A stretch of DNA of 64,000 nucleotides from positions 5,556,501 through 5,620,500 of the forward strand of contig NZ_CP035952.1 in assembly GCF_004214895.1 (NCBI RefSeq), in the 5' to 3' direction. The notes beneath the pieces are model-generated. The model was given only the letters and a program-made list of their open reading frames with translations, had not been told where the DNA came from and made no database searches. Position numbers and translations under genes: made by a program. Shown here piece by piece: positions 16,830 through 28,585 of this stretch (position 1 is the stretch's first letter; each line of letters starts with the position of its first letter). The stretch comes from Pseudomonas tructae (GTDB taxonomy: Bacteria; Pseudomonadota; Gammaproteobacteria; Pseudomonadales; Pseudomonadaceae).

Positions 16830-19800
16830 GTTCTGCTGCTCGCCCTTCGGATCGAAGAACACCGAAGAACAGATCTGCGCCTCGATCACGCTGCCATCGG
16901 CCTGGGGCGAGTAGACCCGATCACCGATACGCTTGAGCCCGCCCTTGACCACACCCATGGCAAACGAATAACCCAAGGAGTTGCTGGCGTAGCTGGAAGT
17001 GACGTGGCCAACCATGTCCATCGGGATCGCTTGTTTGGGGTCGAACACCAGTTGCGCACCTTCAGGCAGCCATTGGTTCGGGTCCACCGGTTTGAGCCCC
17101 ACCAGTTGCTTGCGGTTCTCGCGCACGCAGTCTTCGCGGTTCATGCCGCGCCAGCCGATCCACGAGAACGGTTTGGTGCGACCGACACACCAGCCCATGT
17201 TGAGGTCGTCCGGAGTCATCGAGCCGTCGGTGTCCTGGCCGACGATGATGAAGCCCTTCTCGGCCCGCAGTACGTGCATTGTTTCAGTGCCGTACGGGGT
17301 CAGGTTGTACTGTTTGCCGGCGGCAACGATCTTCTCCAGCACGCCCATGGCGTAGTTGGCCTGGACGTTGACCTCATACGACAGCTCACCGGTGAACGAG
17401 ATGCGGAACACCCGCGCCGGCACACCGCCCACCAGACCTTCCTTCCAGGTCATGAACGCAAAGGCGTCCTTGTCCAGGTCGATATCGGTCACTTCGCTGA
17501 GCAGCTTGCGGCTGTTGGGGCCCGACAGGGTCAGGGTTGCCCAGTGGTCGGTGACCGAGGTGAAGTACACCTTCAAATCAGGCCATTCGGTCTGCTGGTA
17601 GATCTCCAGCCACTGCAACACCCGCGCCGCGCCACCGGTGGTGGTGGTCATGATGAAGTGGTTATCGCCGACGCAAGCGGTCACGCCATCGTCGAAGACC
17701 ATGCCGTCTTCCTTGCACATCAGGCCATAGCGCGCCTTGCCGACGTCGAGCTTAGTCCAGGCGTTGGTGTAGATACGGTTGAGGAACTCGCGCGCATCCG
17801 GGCCCTGGATGTCGATCTTGCCCAGGGTCGAGGCATCGAGCAGGCCGACGCTGTCACGCACCGCCTTGCACTCACGGGCGACGGCGGCGTGAATGTCTTC
17901 ACCGTTGCGTGGGAAGTACCAAGGGCGTTTCCACTGGCCGACGTCTTCGAACTCGGCACCGTTCTTCACGTGCCAGGCATGCAGGGCGGTAAAGCGCACC
18001 GGCTCGAACAAATGACCGCAGTGCCGGCCCGCCACCGCGCCGAAGGTGACCGGCGTGTAGTTGGGACGGAACATGGTGGTGCCCATTTCCGGGATGGTGA
18101 TGCCCATGGAGCGGGCGGCAATCGCCAGGCCGTTGATGTTGCCGAGCTTGCCCTGGTCGGTACCAAAGCCCAGGGCGGTGTAGCGCTTGACGTGCTCGAC
18201 CGACTCGAAGCCTTCGCGGGTGGCCAGTTCGATGGCTGCGGCGGTGACGTCGTTCTGCTGGTCGACGAATTGCTTCGGCGCCCGTGCGGTGTTCTTGTCG
18301 TGGGGCACCTGGAACAGCGCCACGGTCGGTTCTTCCTGGCGCGCCAGGACTTTCGGGATCACCCCCAGCACGGCCTTGAAGCCGGCTTCGGTGGCAGCAC
18401 GCACGCCGCCTTCGAAACCATCGGCGAGGGTGTCACCGAGGGCGAACACACCGTTGATGCCACCGACGCACACGCGCTTTTGCGGCGCTTCACCCGGGAC
18501 AAACCCCAGAATGTCTTCACGCCAGATCGGTTTTCCGCCCAGGTGCGAAGCCAGGTGCACCACCGGGCTGTAGCCGCCGGACGTGGCCACCAGGTCGCAG
18601 TCCAGCCACTCGCCAGGGCTGCTGATTTTATGCGCACCAACGTCGATCGCGGCGACCCGGGCGGCGCTGACGTGCTTGCTGCCACGGCTCTCGATCACCG
18701 CGCTGGAGGTGAGGATACGGATGCCCTTGGCCCGCGCCTCTTCCACCAGCGAGCCGCGAGGGTTGTGGCGGGCGTCGGCGACGGCGACCACTTTGAGGCC
18801 GGCGTCGTGCCAGTCCAGCGCCACGCGGTAGGCATGATCGTTGTTGGTCGAAAGCACCAGTTTGCGGCCCGGCGCGACCCCGTAACGGCGCACGTAGGTC
18901 GACACCGCGCCGGCGAGCATGTTGCCCGGCACATCGTTGTTGCCGTACACCAGTGGCCGTTCATGGGCACCGGTGGCCAACACCACGCGCTTGGCGCGTA
19001 CCCGGTGCATGCGTTGGCGCACCTGGCCGATCGGCGCGCGATCGCCCAAGTGGTCGGTCAGGCGCTCGTGAATGGTGAGGAAGTTATGGTCGTGGTAGCC
19101 GTTGACCGTCGCCCGTGGCAGCAGGGTGACTTCCGGCAGTGCTTCAAGCTCGGCCACCACTGCTGCGACCCAGTCGGCGGCAGGCTTGCCGTCGAGGGTT
19201 TCGCGGCTGTCGAGCAGGCTGCCGCCAAACTCTTCCTGCTCATCGGCAAGGATTACCCGTGCACCACTGCGGCCCGCCGCCAGCGCGGCAGCCAGGCCGG
19301 CGGGGCCGGCGCCCACCACCAGCACATCGCAGTGGTGGCTCATGTAGTCGTAGCTGTCCGGATCGTTCTGCAGCGGCGCACGGCCCAGGCCTGCGGCTTT
19401 GCGGATGTACTTCTCGTAGGTCATCCAGAACGACTGCGGGTACATGAAGGTCTTGTAGTAGAAGCCCGGCGGCATCAGCTTGCCGCCGACCCGGCCAAGA
19501 ATCCCCATGACATCGTTGTTCACGTTCGGCCAGCCGTTGGTGCTGGTAGCGACCAGGCCGGCGTACAGCGCCTGCTGGGTGGCGCGCACGTTGGGCACCT
19601 GGGTGGCTTCGGTGGCACCGATCTGCAAGATCGCATTGGGCTCTTCGGCGCCTGCGGCGATGATCCCGCGCGGGCGCGAGTACTTGAAGCTGCGCCCGAC
19701 GATATCCACGCCGTTGGCCAGCAGCGCGGCGGCCAGGGTGTCACCGGCAAAACCCTGGTAGGTCTGGCCGTTGAACGTGAAGTTCAAGACTTTGCTGCGG

Positions 19801-19841
19801 TCGATACGACCACCGTTGGACAGGCGATAGACCTGGCTCAT
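16824..19841 (-). CDS. soxA: Sarcosine oxidase, alpha subunit
   Basis: The 1005-residue subunit has an N-terminal 2Fe-2S-ferredoxin-like fold without cluster ligands (about 1-95), an NAD-binding Rossmann domain (VVGAGPAGLAAALAAGRSGA, residues 175-194) and a C-terminal folate-binding GcvT-like half (about 600-1000). Sarcosine is oxidised to glycine, passing its methyl group to tetrahydrofolate or releasing formaldehyde. Its start overlaps the soxD stop in an ATGA, so the subunits are translationally coupled. The length is normal for the family. Confidence 0.96.
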   Translation of the reverse strand: MSQVYRLSNGGRIDRSKVLNFTFNGQTYQGFAGDTLAAALLANGVDIVGRSFKYSRPRGIIAAGAEEPNAILQIGATEATQVPNVRATQQALYAGLVATSTNGWPNVNNDVMGILGRVGGKLMPPGFYYKTFMYPQSFWMTYEKYIRKAAGLGRAPLQNDPDSYDYMSHHCDVLVVGAGPAGLAAALAAGRSGARVILADEQEEFGGSLLDSRETLDGKPAADWVAAVVAELEALPEVTLLPRATVNGYHDHNFLTIHERLTDHLGDRAPIGQVRQRMHRVRAKRVVLATGAHERPLVYGNNDVPGNMLAGAVSTYVRRYGVAPGRKLVLSTNNDHAYRVALDWHDAGLKVVAVADARHNPRGSLVEEARAKGIRILTSSAVIESRGSKHVSAARVAAIDVGAHKISSPGEWLDCDLVATSGGYSPVVHLASHLGGKPIWREDILGFVPGEAPQKRVCVGGINGVFALGDTLADGFEGGVRAATEAGFKAVLGVIPKVLARQEEPTVALFQVPHDKNTARAPKQFVDQQNDVTAAAIELATREGFESVEHVKRYTALGFGTDQGKLGNINGLAIAARSMGITIPEMGTTMFRPNYTPVTFGAVAGRHCGHLFEPVRFTALHAWHVKNGAEFEDVGQWKRPWYFPRNGEDIHAAVARECKAVRDSVGLLDASTLGKIDIQGPDAREFLNRIYTNAWTKLDVGKARYGLMCKEDGMVFDDGVTACVGDNHFIMTTTTGGAARVLQWLEIYQQTEWPDLKVYFTSVTDHWATLTLSGPNSRKLLSEVTDIDLDKDAFAFMTWKEGLVGGVPARVFRISFTGELSYEVNVQANYAMGVLEKIVAAGKQYNLTPYGTETMHVLRAEKGFIIVGQDTDGSMTPDDLNMGWCVGRTKPFSWIGWRGMNREDCVRENRKQLVGLKPVDPNQWLPEGAQLVFDPKQAIPMDMVGHVTSSYASNSLGYSFAMGVVKGGLKRIGDRVYSPQADGSVIEAQICSSVFFDPKGEQQNV

Positions 19842-20167
19842 ACCTTTTCTCCCTGACCACTGACTGCCAACTGCGGGCTGGTGCTTTTGCCGGTGACCTG
19901 CGGCTTGGCGCCGATCGGATAGGTTTCCAGAATCTCGTAGGTCAGCGTGTCACGCGTGGCGTTGAAGTACTGGCGACAGCCGGCGGCGTGAATCCACAAT
20001 TCGTGGTGCAGGCCACGGGGGTTATCGCGAAAGAACATGTAGTCGCCCCACTCCTCGTCAGTGCAGGCGTTGGGGTCCAGCGGCCGGGGAATGTGCGCCT
20101 GGCCTGCAGCGTGGAACTCCTCTTCGGAGCGCAGCTCGCCGCAGTGGGGACAGAAGATATGCAACAT
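19838..20167 (-). CDS. soxD: Sarcosine oxidase, delta subunit
   Basis: This 109-residue zinc-binding subunit has CPHC at residues 6-9 and a second ligand pair in HHELWIHAAGCRQYF (His60 and Cys64), as in known SoxD structures. The ATG at 20167 gives the canonical N-terminus; the open frame extends upstream into soxB but that part is unrelated. It lies 14 bases after soxB and overlaps soxA by four bases. Confidence 0.95.
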   Translation of the reverse strand: MLHIFCPHCGELRSEEEFHAAGQAHIPRPLDPNACTDEEWGDYMFFRDNPRGLHHELWIHAAGCRQYFNATRDTLTYEILETYPIGAKPQVTGKSTSPQLAVSGQGEKV

Positions 20168-20181
20168 GGGGATTTCTCCTG

Positions 20182-21432
20182 TTAGTGGGCGACAGCGGCA
20201 GCGCCGTGTTCGTCGATCAGTGCACCGTTGTGGAAACGGTCGATGGAAAAGGGTTTGGCCAGCGGGTGCATTTCGCCCTTGGCCAGGCTTGCGGCGAAGA
20301 CGTTGCCCGAGCCGGGGGTGGCCTTGAAGCCGCCGGTGCCCCAGCCGCAGTTGAAGAACATGTTCTTCACCGGGGTCTTGGAGATGATCGGGCAGGCGTC
20401 TGGCGTGGTGTCGACGATCCCGCCCCACTGGCGGTTCATGCGCACCCTGGAGAGGATCGGGAACATTTCGACGATGGCCTGCAGGGTATGCTCGATGACC
20501 GGATACGAGCCGCGCTGGCCGTAGCCGACCCAGCCATCGATACCGGCACCAATGACCAGATCGCCCTTGTCCGACTGGCTGATATAGCCGTGCACGGCGT
20601 TGGACATAATCACGCTGTCGATGATCGGCTTGAGCGGCTCGGACACCAACGCCTGCAGCGGATGCGATTCGATCGGCAGGCGGAAACCGGCGAGCTTGGC
20701 CATGTGCCCGGAGTTGCCGGCGGTGACCACGCCCACGCGCTTGGCGCCGATAAAGCCCTTGTTGGTCTCGACGCCGATGACCACGCCGTTTTCCTTGCGA
20801 AAGCCGATCACTTCGGTCTGCTGGATCAGGTCCACGCCCAGGGCGTCGGCAGCGCGGGCAAAGCCCCAGGCCACGGCGTCGTGACGGGCAACACCGCCAC
20901 GCCGTTGCACGGTGGCACCGAGGATGGGGTAGCGGGTGTTTTTCGAGCAGTCCAGGTAGGGGATTTCATCTGCTACCTGCTGGGCATTGAGCAACTCACC
21001 ATCCACGCCATTGAGGCGGTTGGCGCTGACCCGACGCTCAGAATCGCGAATGTCCTGCAGGGTGTGGCAGAGGTTGTAGACACCGCGCTGGGAGAACATC
21101 ACGTTGTAGTTGATGTCTTGAGACAGCCCTTCCCAGAGCTTCATGGCGTGCTCGTACAGGTGCGCCGACTCGTCCCACAGGTAGTTGGAGCGCACGATGG
21201 TGGTGTTGCGCGCGGTGTTGCCGCCACCCAGCCAGCCCTTCTCGACCACGGCCACGTTGGTGATGCCGTGCTCCTTGGCCAGGTAGTAGGCGGTGGCCAG
21301 GCCATGGCCGCCACCGCCGACGATGACCACGTCATAGACTTTTTTCGGGGTCGGCGTGCGCCACATGCGCTGCCAGTTTTCGTGGTGGCTGAGCGAGTGC
21401 TTGAAGAGGCCGAAGCCTGAGTAACGTTGCAT
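20182..21432 (-). CDS. soxB: Sarcosine oxidase, beta subunit
   Basis: The 416-residue flavoprotein subunit carries the FAD-binding motif [17 protein letters not shown] (37-53). The family also binds FMN covalently at the interface with the alpha subunit. The C-terminal [18 protein letters not shown] and [16 protein letters not shown] stretches are typical of the DAO/SoxB family. The start at 21432 ([10 protein letters not shown]) is the standard one. It is 20 bases downstream of glyA. Confidence 0.95.
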   Translation of the reverse strand: MQRYSGFGLFKHSLSHHENWQRMWRTPTPKKVYDVVIVGGGGHGLATAYYLAKEHGITNVAVVEKGWLGGGNTARNTTIVRSNYLWDESAHLYEHAMKLWEGLSQDINYNVMFSQRGVYNLCHTLQDIRDSERRVSANRLNGVDGELLNAQQVADEIPYLDCSKNTRYPILGATVQRRGGVARHDAVAWGFARAADALGVDLIQQTEVIGFRKENGVVIGVETNKGFIGAKRVGVVTAGNSGHMAKLAGFRLPIESHPLQALVSEPLKPIIDSVIMSNAVHGYISQSDKGDLVIGAGIDGWVGYGQRGSYPVIEHTLQAIVEMFPILSRVRMNRQWGGIVDTTPDACPIISKTPVKNMFFNCGWGTGGFKATPGSGNVFAASLAKGEMHPLAKPFSIDRFHNGALIDEHGAAAVAH

Positions 21433-21452
21433 AGTCTTTACTCCTGGACCAC

Positions 21453-22706
<1,254 letters not shown>

Positions 22707-22833
22707 CGCAGTCTCTCCCGGCAGCGGCATCGGTCTTGTCAGGCAATTGCCCTTTTGAGCGATGGTATGACTGGCACAGACAGCCCAGATGCCTACGCAC
22801 GCCTTGCAAAGGTGCGTTTACGACATGCAGCCT

Positions 22834-22892
22834 CATCGCGGGGTAAGCCCGCTCCTATAAGGTTCTGTAGGAACGGACTTACCCCGCGATGC
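22834..22892. repeat. Degenerate REP pair
   Basis: Two inverted REP copies with several substitutions (GGGTAAGCCC; GGAACGGACTTACCCC) separated by AAGGTTC. They lie in the divergent glyA/ltaE intergenic region of 251 bases. Confidence 0.85.
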
Positions 22893-22957
22893 TTGGTATA
22901 GGCGACTTCAGAAATCTTGTTTACAGTGCTCACCTGCGTCGTTCACAGGACAGTGTC

Positions 22958-23998
22958 ATGACAGATCAAAGCCAGCAATTCGCCAGCGACAACTACTCAG
23001 GTATCTGCCCAGAAGCCTGGGCCGCCATGGAAAAGGCCAACCAGGGTCATGAGCGCGCCTACGGCGACGACCAATGGACGGCACGCGCTTCGGAATACTT
23101 CCGCAAACTGTTCGAAACCGACTGCGAAGTGTTCTTCGCCTTCAACGGCACTGCGGCCAACTCGTTGGCGTTGTCGTCCCTGTGCCAGAGCTATCACAGC
23201 GTGATCTGCTCGGAGACCGCCCACGTCGAGACCGACGAGTGCGGCGCGCCGGAGTTCTTCTCCAACGGCTCCAAATTGCTTACCGCACGCAGCGAAGCCG
23301 GCAAGCTGACCCCCGAGTCGATCCGTGAAGTGGCGCTCAAGCGCCAGGATATCCACTACCCCAAACCCCGCGTAGTCACCATCACCCAGGCCACCGAAGT
23401 GGGCAGCGTCTATCGCCCCGACGAGCTCAAGGCGATCAGCGCCACCTGCAAGGAGCTGGGCCTGAACCTGCACATGGACGGCGCGCGCTTCAGCAATGCC
23501 TGCGCCTTTCTGGGCTGCACGCCGGCCGAGCTGACCTGGAAGTCCGGGGTCGATGTGCTGTGCTTTGGCGGTACCAAGAACGGCATGGCGGTGGGCGAGG
23601 CGATCCTGTTCTTCAACCGCGAGCTGGCGGAAGACTTCGACTACCGCTGCAAACAGGCCGGGCAACTGGCCTCGAAGATGCGCTTCCTCTCGGCCCCCTG
23701 GGTCGGCCTGCTCGAAGACGGCGCCTGGCTGCGCCACGCCAAACATGCCAACCGCTGCGCACAACTGCTCAGCGAGCTGGTAAGCCATGTGCCAGGGGTC
23801 GAGCTGATGTTCCCGGTGCAAGCCAACGGGGTGTTCCTGCAGATGTCGGAACCGGCGCTGGAAGCCTTGCGTAACAAGGGCTGGCGTTTTTACACCTTCA
23901 TCGGCAGCGGCGGCGCGCGGTTCATGTGCTCGTGGGATACCGAAGAGGCGCGGGTGCGTGAGCTGGCAGCGGATATCCGCGCTGTAATGGGGGCTTGA
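22958..23998 (+). CDS. ltaE: Low-specificity L-threonine aldolase
   Basis: This 346-residue PLP enzyme cleaves L-threonine and L-allo-threonine to glycine and acetaldehyde, and some members also cleave phenylserine. The PLP lysine is Lys207 in VLCFGGTKNGMAVGEAI; FNGTAANSLAL and MDGARFSNA are family motifs. CACAGGA precedes the ATG at 22958. It is divergent from glyA, so two glycine-related genes share one intergenic region. A role alongside the sarcosine/glycine pathway is inferred from position. Confidence 0.94.
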   Translation: MTDQSQQFASDNYSGICPEAWAAMEKANQGHERAYGDDQWTARASEYFRKLFETDCEVFFAFNGTAANSLALSSLCQSYHSVICSETAHVETDECGAPEFFSNGSKLLTARSEAGKLTPESIREVALKRQDIHYPKPRVVTITQATEVGSVYRPDELKAISATCKELGLNLHMDGARFSNACAFLGCTPAELTWKSGVDVLCFGGTKNGMAVGEAILFFNRELAEDFDYRCKQAGQLASKMRFLSAPWVGLLEDGAWLRHAKHANRCAQLLSELVSHVPGVELMFPVQANGVFLQMSEPALEALRNKGWRFYTFIGSGGARFMCSWDTEEARVRELAADIRAVMGA

Positions 23999-24004
23999 GG
24001 GCCC

Positions 24005-24061
24005 TATCGCGGGGCAAGCCCGCTCCCACCGGCGATGTGGGAGCGGGCTTGCCCCGCGATA
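24005..24061. repeat. REP pair
   Basis: An intact minus copy and an intact plus copy with a short spacer, between the convergent ends of ltaE and the chemoreceptor. Confidence 0.92.
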
Positions 24062-24064
24062 AAT

Positions 24065-26002
24065 TCAAAGGCGAAACCCTCCCATCTGCCGCGCCAGATC
24101 ATCGGCCAACCCGCGCAATGCCTGACACTCCTGGCGACAGCCTTGCACATCTGCCGCCGTCTCCCGCGCCAGATCGGAAATACCCTGCACTGTACGGTTG
24201 ATCTCCTCGGTAACCGCCGACTGCTCTTCCGTCGCCGTCGCCACTTGATGGTTCATGTCACTGATGTGCTCGACCTGATCGGTAATGGTGCCCAGCGATG
24301 CACCTGTCTGCTGGGTCGACGCCACCCCCGTCCCCGTCGCCGCCTGCCCGGCCTGCATCGACGCCACCGCACTGCCGGCGCCCTGCTTGAGGCGCAGGAT
24401 CATCTGCTGCACTTGATCGGTGGACACCTGGGTGCGCCGCGCCAGGGTCCGGACTTCATCGGCAACCACCGCAAATCCGCGACCCATCTCCCCTGCTCGC
24501 GCCGCCTCGATGGCCGCGTTAAGTGCCAAGAGGTTGGTTTGCTCGGAAATGCTGCGGATCACTGCAAGCACTTCATCAATCGATGCCACTTCCGTGGCCA
24601 GCTCGCCCACCGCGCTGGCCGCCTGGCCAATCTCGGCAGACATGCCCTCGATATGGCTAATCGAGCGACGCACAACCTCCCGGGCTTGTAGCGCTTCGCT
24701 GCGCGCGGTCTGCGATGCAACTGCGGCATTGCCAGCATTCTGGGCGATGTCCTGTACGGTCAGGCCCATCTCATGCACGGCTGTGGCGACCATTTCGGTC
24801 ATTTCCTGCTGACGGCCGGAACGTTCGGCGGTGTTATCCACCACTTGTGACACTTGCGCCACCGACGCACGCAGGCATTCGCTAGTGTTAAGCACGTCAC
24901 CTATCAGGTCACGCTGACTGTCAAGAAAGCGGTTGAAACCACGGGCGAGGTCGCCCAACTCATCAGCACGGTGTTCATCCAGGCGCTGGGTCAGGTCGCC
25001 ACCGCCATTGCCAATCATCATCAAAGCCTCGGTCACACGCCGGATCGGCCGCACGATGCCGCGTGCCAGCAGCACCACCAGCAACAGCGACACCAGCGCG
25101 ACCGCCGCACCAATCAGGCTGGTCAGCCAGACGGTCTCGCGCACCTGGGCGTAGATCTGGGCTTCTGGCACCTCGGCGACCAGCGTCCAGTTCAGGTCAC
25201 GCAACGGCAGGCTGAGGGCCAGGTAACTCTCGCCATCACGCTCGAAGCGGCTGCTGTGCAGGCCCTGCTCCCGGCTCAGGACCAGCTTGGCAGCCTCGCT
25301 GCCAATCTGCTCGGCCAACTGGCGCTTGCCACTGAATTCGGCTTGCGGATGCACCTGGATCAAACCATCGCCACGCACCAGCATCACCCGCCCGCGCTCA
25401 CCAAAACTGAAGTTGTGGATCAGTTCGGACAGTTCGGTCATGCGCAGGCCAAGGCCGGCGATACCCACCAATTGCCCGGCCTTCTCCACCCGGTAGTCGA
25501 TGAACAACGCCAGCTCGCCCGTGCTGCCATCGGTGTCGATGTTCAGCAAGCGCGGGTTGCCACTGTCGATAAAGCCAAAGAACCACTTGTCCGCCGGATT
25601 GCTGCGGCTGAGGGTGCGATCCAGGCCCTTCTCGTTGTAGTAGTGGTTGCTCGCCGTGGCGGCAAACAGTGCGGTAAAGGCATGGTTCTGTTGGCGCAAG
25701 GCTTCCAGGTACTCGATGAATTGCGGCGCCTGGGCACTGTCTTCACCCGCTGCCAGCCAATCACGCAGCAAGGTGTTGTTGGCGATATCGGCCGCCGCCG
25801 TCAGCGGACGGCCAAGCATACGTTCGATGTCGTTACGAATCGCCTCAATACTCGCCGGCAAGGCGGTGTCGACCAGGTAACGCTCGGTCAGGCGATTGAC
25901 CGCCACACTGTAGATGCCGACCACGATCAGAATGCTCAGCAACAGCGCTGCGCCCATGCTTGCGATCAATTGCCACTGGATACTGCGCCGCCAGAACTGC
26001 AT
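24065..26002 (-). CDS. Methyl-accepting chemotaxis protein with a Cache-type sensor
   Basis: This 645-residue chemoreceptor has a membrane helix near the N-terminus ([22 protein letters not shown]), a large periplasmic sensor (about 35-290) of the double-Cache kind, a second helix ([21 protein letters not shown]), HAMP, and a cytoplasmic signalling tip ([20 protein letters not shown]). In P. putida KT2440 the receptor at this position next to ltaE is, from memory, McpH, a receptor for purines. That assignment is positional inference and ligand residues were not checked. The start at 26002 (MQFWRRS) precedes the helix directly; upstream in-frame codons lie in the promoter region. Confidence 0.9.
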   Translation of the reverse strand: MQFWRRSIQWQLIASMGAALLLSILIVVGIYSVAVNRLTERYLVDTALPASIEAIRNDIERMLGRPLTAAADIANNTLLRDWLAAGEDSAQAPQFIEYLEALRQQNHAFTALFAATASNHYYNEKGLDRTLSRSNPADKWFFGFIDSGNPRLLNIDTDGSTGELALFIDYRVEKAGQLVGIAGLGLRMTELSELIHNFSFGERGRVMLVRGDGLIQVHPQAEFSGKRQLAEQIGSEAAKLVLSREQGLHSSRFERDGESYLALSLPLRDLNWTLVAEVPEAQIYAQVRETVWLTSLIGAAVALVSLLLVVLLARGIVRPIRRVTEALMMIGNGGGDLTQRLDEHRADELGDLARGFNRFLDSQRDLIGDVLNTSECLRASVAQVSQVVDNTAERSGRQQEMTEMVATAVHEMGLTVQDIAQNAGNAAVASQTARSEALQAREVVRRSISHIEGMSAEIGQAASAVGELATEVASIDEVLAVIRSISEQTNLLALNAAIEAARAGEMGRGFAVVADEVRTLARRTQVSTDQVQQMILRLKQGAGSAVASMQAGQAATGTGVASTQQTGASLGTITDQVEHISDMNHQVATATEEQSAVTEEINRTVQGISDLARETAADVQGCRQECQALRGLADDLARQMGGFRL

Positions 26003-26154
26003 GTATTTCCCCTGGGTAAATAAGCTCTGTAGTGCAAGAGACAGGCCAATTGTATACAACAGAAAATACAATAATTACAGTGATCCACAGCAATGCCGGC
26101 CCACCCTCCCGAAGGTAGTGAGCTGGCAAAAGGTATGACGAGGGTTGGAAGCGA

Positions 26155-26457
26155 TCAGCTGTTGCTGATGGTCCGGGCAATCACATCGACCGTGGCGTTG
26201 ACTTGCTCTTGGTAACGGTCGAGGGCCTGCTGGTGCTGCTGTTGCAGATCGATCTGCTGCGAGCACAGGTTGAGGGCTGCCAGTACCAGCAGCTTGTCAC
26301 CGATCAGGGTGGGGTATTTACGCTTGGTGTCGGCCAATGAGGCATTGAGCATCTGCACCGCTTGCGCCAGCGCCTGCTCCTGGCCTTCGGGGGCCTTGAT
26401 CGAATAGTCGCTGCCCAGGATCGACACGACACTGATCGGCTGCGCTGAGGTTCTCAT
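26155..26457 (-). CDS. ZapA-like cell-division protein
   Basis: The 100-residue protein has the ZapA layout: an N-terminal small domain (VSILGSDYSIKAPEGQEQALAQAVQML) and a C-terminal coiled coil rich in Gln (about 60-95). ZapA binds and bundles FtsZ polymers. Its ATG overlaps the stop of the preceding TIGR02449-type gene (ATGA). In most Pseudomonas the zapA pair is followed by 6S RNA and a formyltetrahydrofolate cyclo-ligase gene. Here a chemoreceptor follows after 150 bases, so this is either a paralogue or a relocated copy. Confidence 0.8.
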   Translation of the reverse strand: MRTSAQPISVVSILGSDYSIKAPEGQEQALAQAVQMLNASLADTKRKYPTLIGDKLLVLAALNLCSQQIDLQQQHQQALDRYQEQVNATVDVIARTISNS

Positions 26458-26684
26458 GCGTTCACGGCACCGGCGCTGGCACGTTCAACCAGGGCCTGGA
26501 TGCGTGCAGCGGTGGCGCCCTGCTTTTCTTCCTGCTCCAGCAGGCTCAATTGCAGGCTGTCGTTTTCATCTTTGGCCTGGGCCAGTTCCGCGCTGATCTG
26601 CGCGTTGCGCTCGGTCAGTTCCTGATTCTTCTGCACCAGGTCGCTGACCAGTTGCTCCAGTTGACTAAGGGAAGTTTCCATCAT
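26454..26684 (-). CDS. TIGR02449 family small coiled-coil protein
   Basis: This 76-residue protein is almost entirely coiled coil with heptads of Leu, Gln and Glu (LEQLVSDLVQKNQELTERNA). It matches the small protein usually encoded just before zapA. The ATG at 26684 follows GAGAAGG at five bases; a second ATG directly after it (26681) is equally possible. Its function is unknown, probably division-related by association. Confidence 0.75.
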   Translation of the reverse strand: MMETSLSQLEQLVSDLVQKNQELTERNAQISAELAQAKDENDSLQLSLLEQEEKQGATAARIQALVERASAGAVNA

Positions 26685-26959
26685 GATTGCCTTCTCGGGG
26701 TGTTTCAGGGGGCGGACACGATAAAGAAAAGTCCGCGTGCTCGCCAGGGATATCGGGTTTAGACGCGTCGGCCTGGTGCAGATTGACCCAGGAATCAGGG
26801 TCCGGTTCCCCGTGGTGGGTGCCATCGGTCAGGAAAAAAGAGCGCTATCTCGCAATTTCATCTTTGCCCTCTCAAGTCTTCACGCGGCCGACCGATAGGC
26901 ATGGCAGACCTGAATCAGTCGCACGGATCACGTGCCCTTTCCCCTTCCTGGATACCACC

Positions 26960-28585
26960 ATGTCCCTACGCAACATGAACATCGCTCCGCGTGCACTCCT
27001 GGGGTTTGCCCTGATCGGTGCACTGATGCTGGCCCTGGGTTTGTTCGCCCTGAACCAGATGAGCAAGATTCGCCAGGCCGGCGAAACCATCGAAAACTCA
27101 ACGGTGCCAAGCATCACCAACCTTGACCAGTTGACCCAGTTGACCCTGCGCCTGCGCACCCTGTCCTATCGTCTGCTGCTCAACCGTGAAGCCGGCACCC
27201 TGCAGGCTACCCTCACGCTGATCGACCAGCGCAACCAGCAGATCGACGACGCGCGCCGGACCTATGAGACAGTAATCACCGGTAACCAGGAACGCGCAGC
27301 CTACAACCAGTACGTACAGTTGCTGGGGCAGTACCGTCAGCTGGAAAACCGCATGCGCCTGGCGTCGCAGAGCAATGACCTGGAGACGCTGCGCAACCTG
27401 ATCAACCGCGACATGCTCGACAGCTCCGAGCAGATCAACAGCGTCATGGAGCAACTGATCGGCATCAACACCACGCAAACCAGCGAGATCAACCGTACCG
27501 CCGCCGAGCAGTATGGCAACGCTGTCGCTCTGGTCATCGGCCTGCTACTGGCCGCCACCGCCCTGACCCTGATCTGTGCCCTACTGCTGACCCGCAGTAT
27601 CGTCAAGCCGATCGAGGAAGCCCTGCAGGCTGCCGAACGCATCGCTGAAGGCGACCTGACCCGCAGCATCCAGGCCGAAGGCCAGGACGAAGCCGCACGC
27701 CTGCTCAAGGCCATGGCCAAGATGCAGAACAAGCTGCGCGACACCCTGCAGCAGATTTCCGGCTCCGCCACCCAACTGGCCTCGGCGGCTGAAGAGCTCA
27801 ACAGCGTCACCGACGAAAGCGCCCGTGGCCTGCAGCAGCAGAACAACGAAATCGAACAGGCCGCCACCGCCGTCACCGAGATGACCAGCGCCGTGGAAGA
27901 AGTCGCACGTAACGCCGTAAGCACTTCCGAAGCCTCGAAAGAAGCCACCCGTTCGGCCGGCGATGGCCGTGACCTGGTGCTGGAAACCGTCAGCGCCATC
28001 GAGCGCATGAGCACTGATGTACAGGGCACCGCCGAACTGATCGGCAACCTGGCCGAAGAATCGCGGGACATCGGCAAGGTGCTCGACGTAATTCGCGGCC
28101 TGGCCGACCAGACCAACCTGCTGGCGCTCAACGCTGCCATCGAAGCGGCCCGCGCCGGTGAAGCCGGTCGTGGCTTTGCCGTGGTGGCTGATGAAGTCCG
28201 CGCCCTGGCCCACCGCACCCAGCAGTCGACCAGCGAAATCGAACGGATGATCGGCAGCATCCAGGGCGGTACCGAGCAGGCGGTCAACTCCATGCGCAAC
28301 AGCACCGAACGCGCCGAGTCGACCCTGAACATCGCCCGTGGTGCGGGCCTGGCGCTGGAAACCATCACCGGCGCGGTGGCCGAAATCAACGAGCGCAACC
28401 TGGTAATCGCCAGCGCCGCCGAAGAGCAGGCGCAGGTTGCCCGGGAAGTGGACCGCAACCTGGTCAACATCAACGACCTGTCGGTGCAGTCGGCCACCGG
28501 CGCCCACCAGACCAGCGCGGCCAGCGCCGAGCTGTCGCGCCTGGCGGTGGACCTGAGCAGCCTGGTGGCGCGTTTCAGCGTTTAA
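26960..28585 (+). CDS. Methyl-accepting chemotaxis protein with a four-helix-bundle sensor
   Basis: The 541-residue chemoreceptor has a helix at about 12-32 ([20 protein letters not shown]), a periplasmic helical bundle of about 155 residues, a second helix near 192-212 ([23 protein letters not shown]), HAMP and a signalling domain with [35 protein letters not shown]. The periplasmic region looks helical like 4HB sensors. The ligand is unknown. The ATG at 26960 starts directly before the first helix; the longer reading frame upstream belongs to the leader. Its stop lies 11 bases inside the 3-prime end of the convergent monooxygenase gene. Confidence 0.92.
   Translation: MSLRNMNIAPRALLGFALIGALMLALGLFALNQMSKIRQAGETIENSTVPSITNLDQLTQLTLRLRTLSYRLLLNREAGTLQATLTLIDQRNQQIDDARRTYETVITGNQERAAYNQYVQLLGQYRQLENRMRLASQSNDLETLRNLINRDMLDSSEQINSVMEQLIGINTTQTSEINRTAAEQYGNAVALVIGLLLAATALTLICALLLTRSIVKPIEEALQAAERIAEGDLTRSIQAEGQDEAARLLKAMAKMQNKLRDTLQQISGSATQLASAAEELNSVTDESARGLQQQNNEIEQAATAVTEMTSAVEEVARNAVSTSEASKEATRSAGDGRDLVLETVSAIERMSTDVQGTAELIGNLAEESRDIGKVLDVIRGLADQTNLLALNAAIEAARAGEAGRGFAVVADEVRALAHRTQQSTSEIERMIGSIQGGTEQAVNSMRNSTERAESTLNIARGAGLALETITGAVAEINERNLVIASAAEEQAQVAREVDRNLVNINDLSVQSATGAHQTSAASAELSRLAVDLSSLVARFSV

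Noticed and set aside
16110..19856. A 1248-codon plus-strand open frame over soxG and soxA
   Set aside because: Antisense shadow of conserved sarcosine oxidase subunits with His/Gln/Val-rich composition and no recognisable domain.
26003..26154. Possible 6S RNA after the zapA-like gene
   Set aside because: The gap is too short for a typical 6S RNA and shows no long imperfect duplex; it reads as a chemoreceptor promoter and leader.
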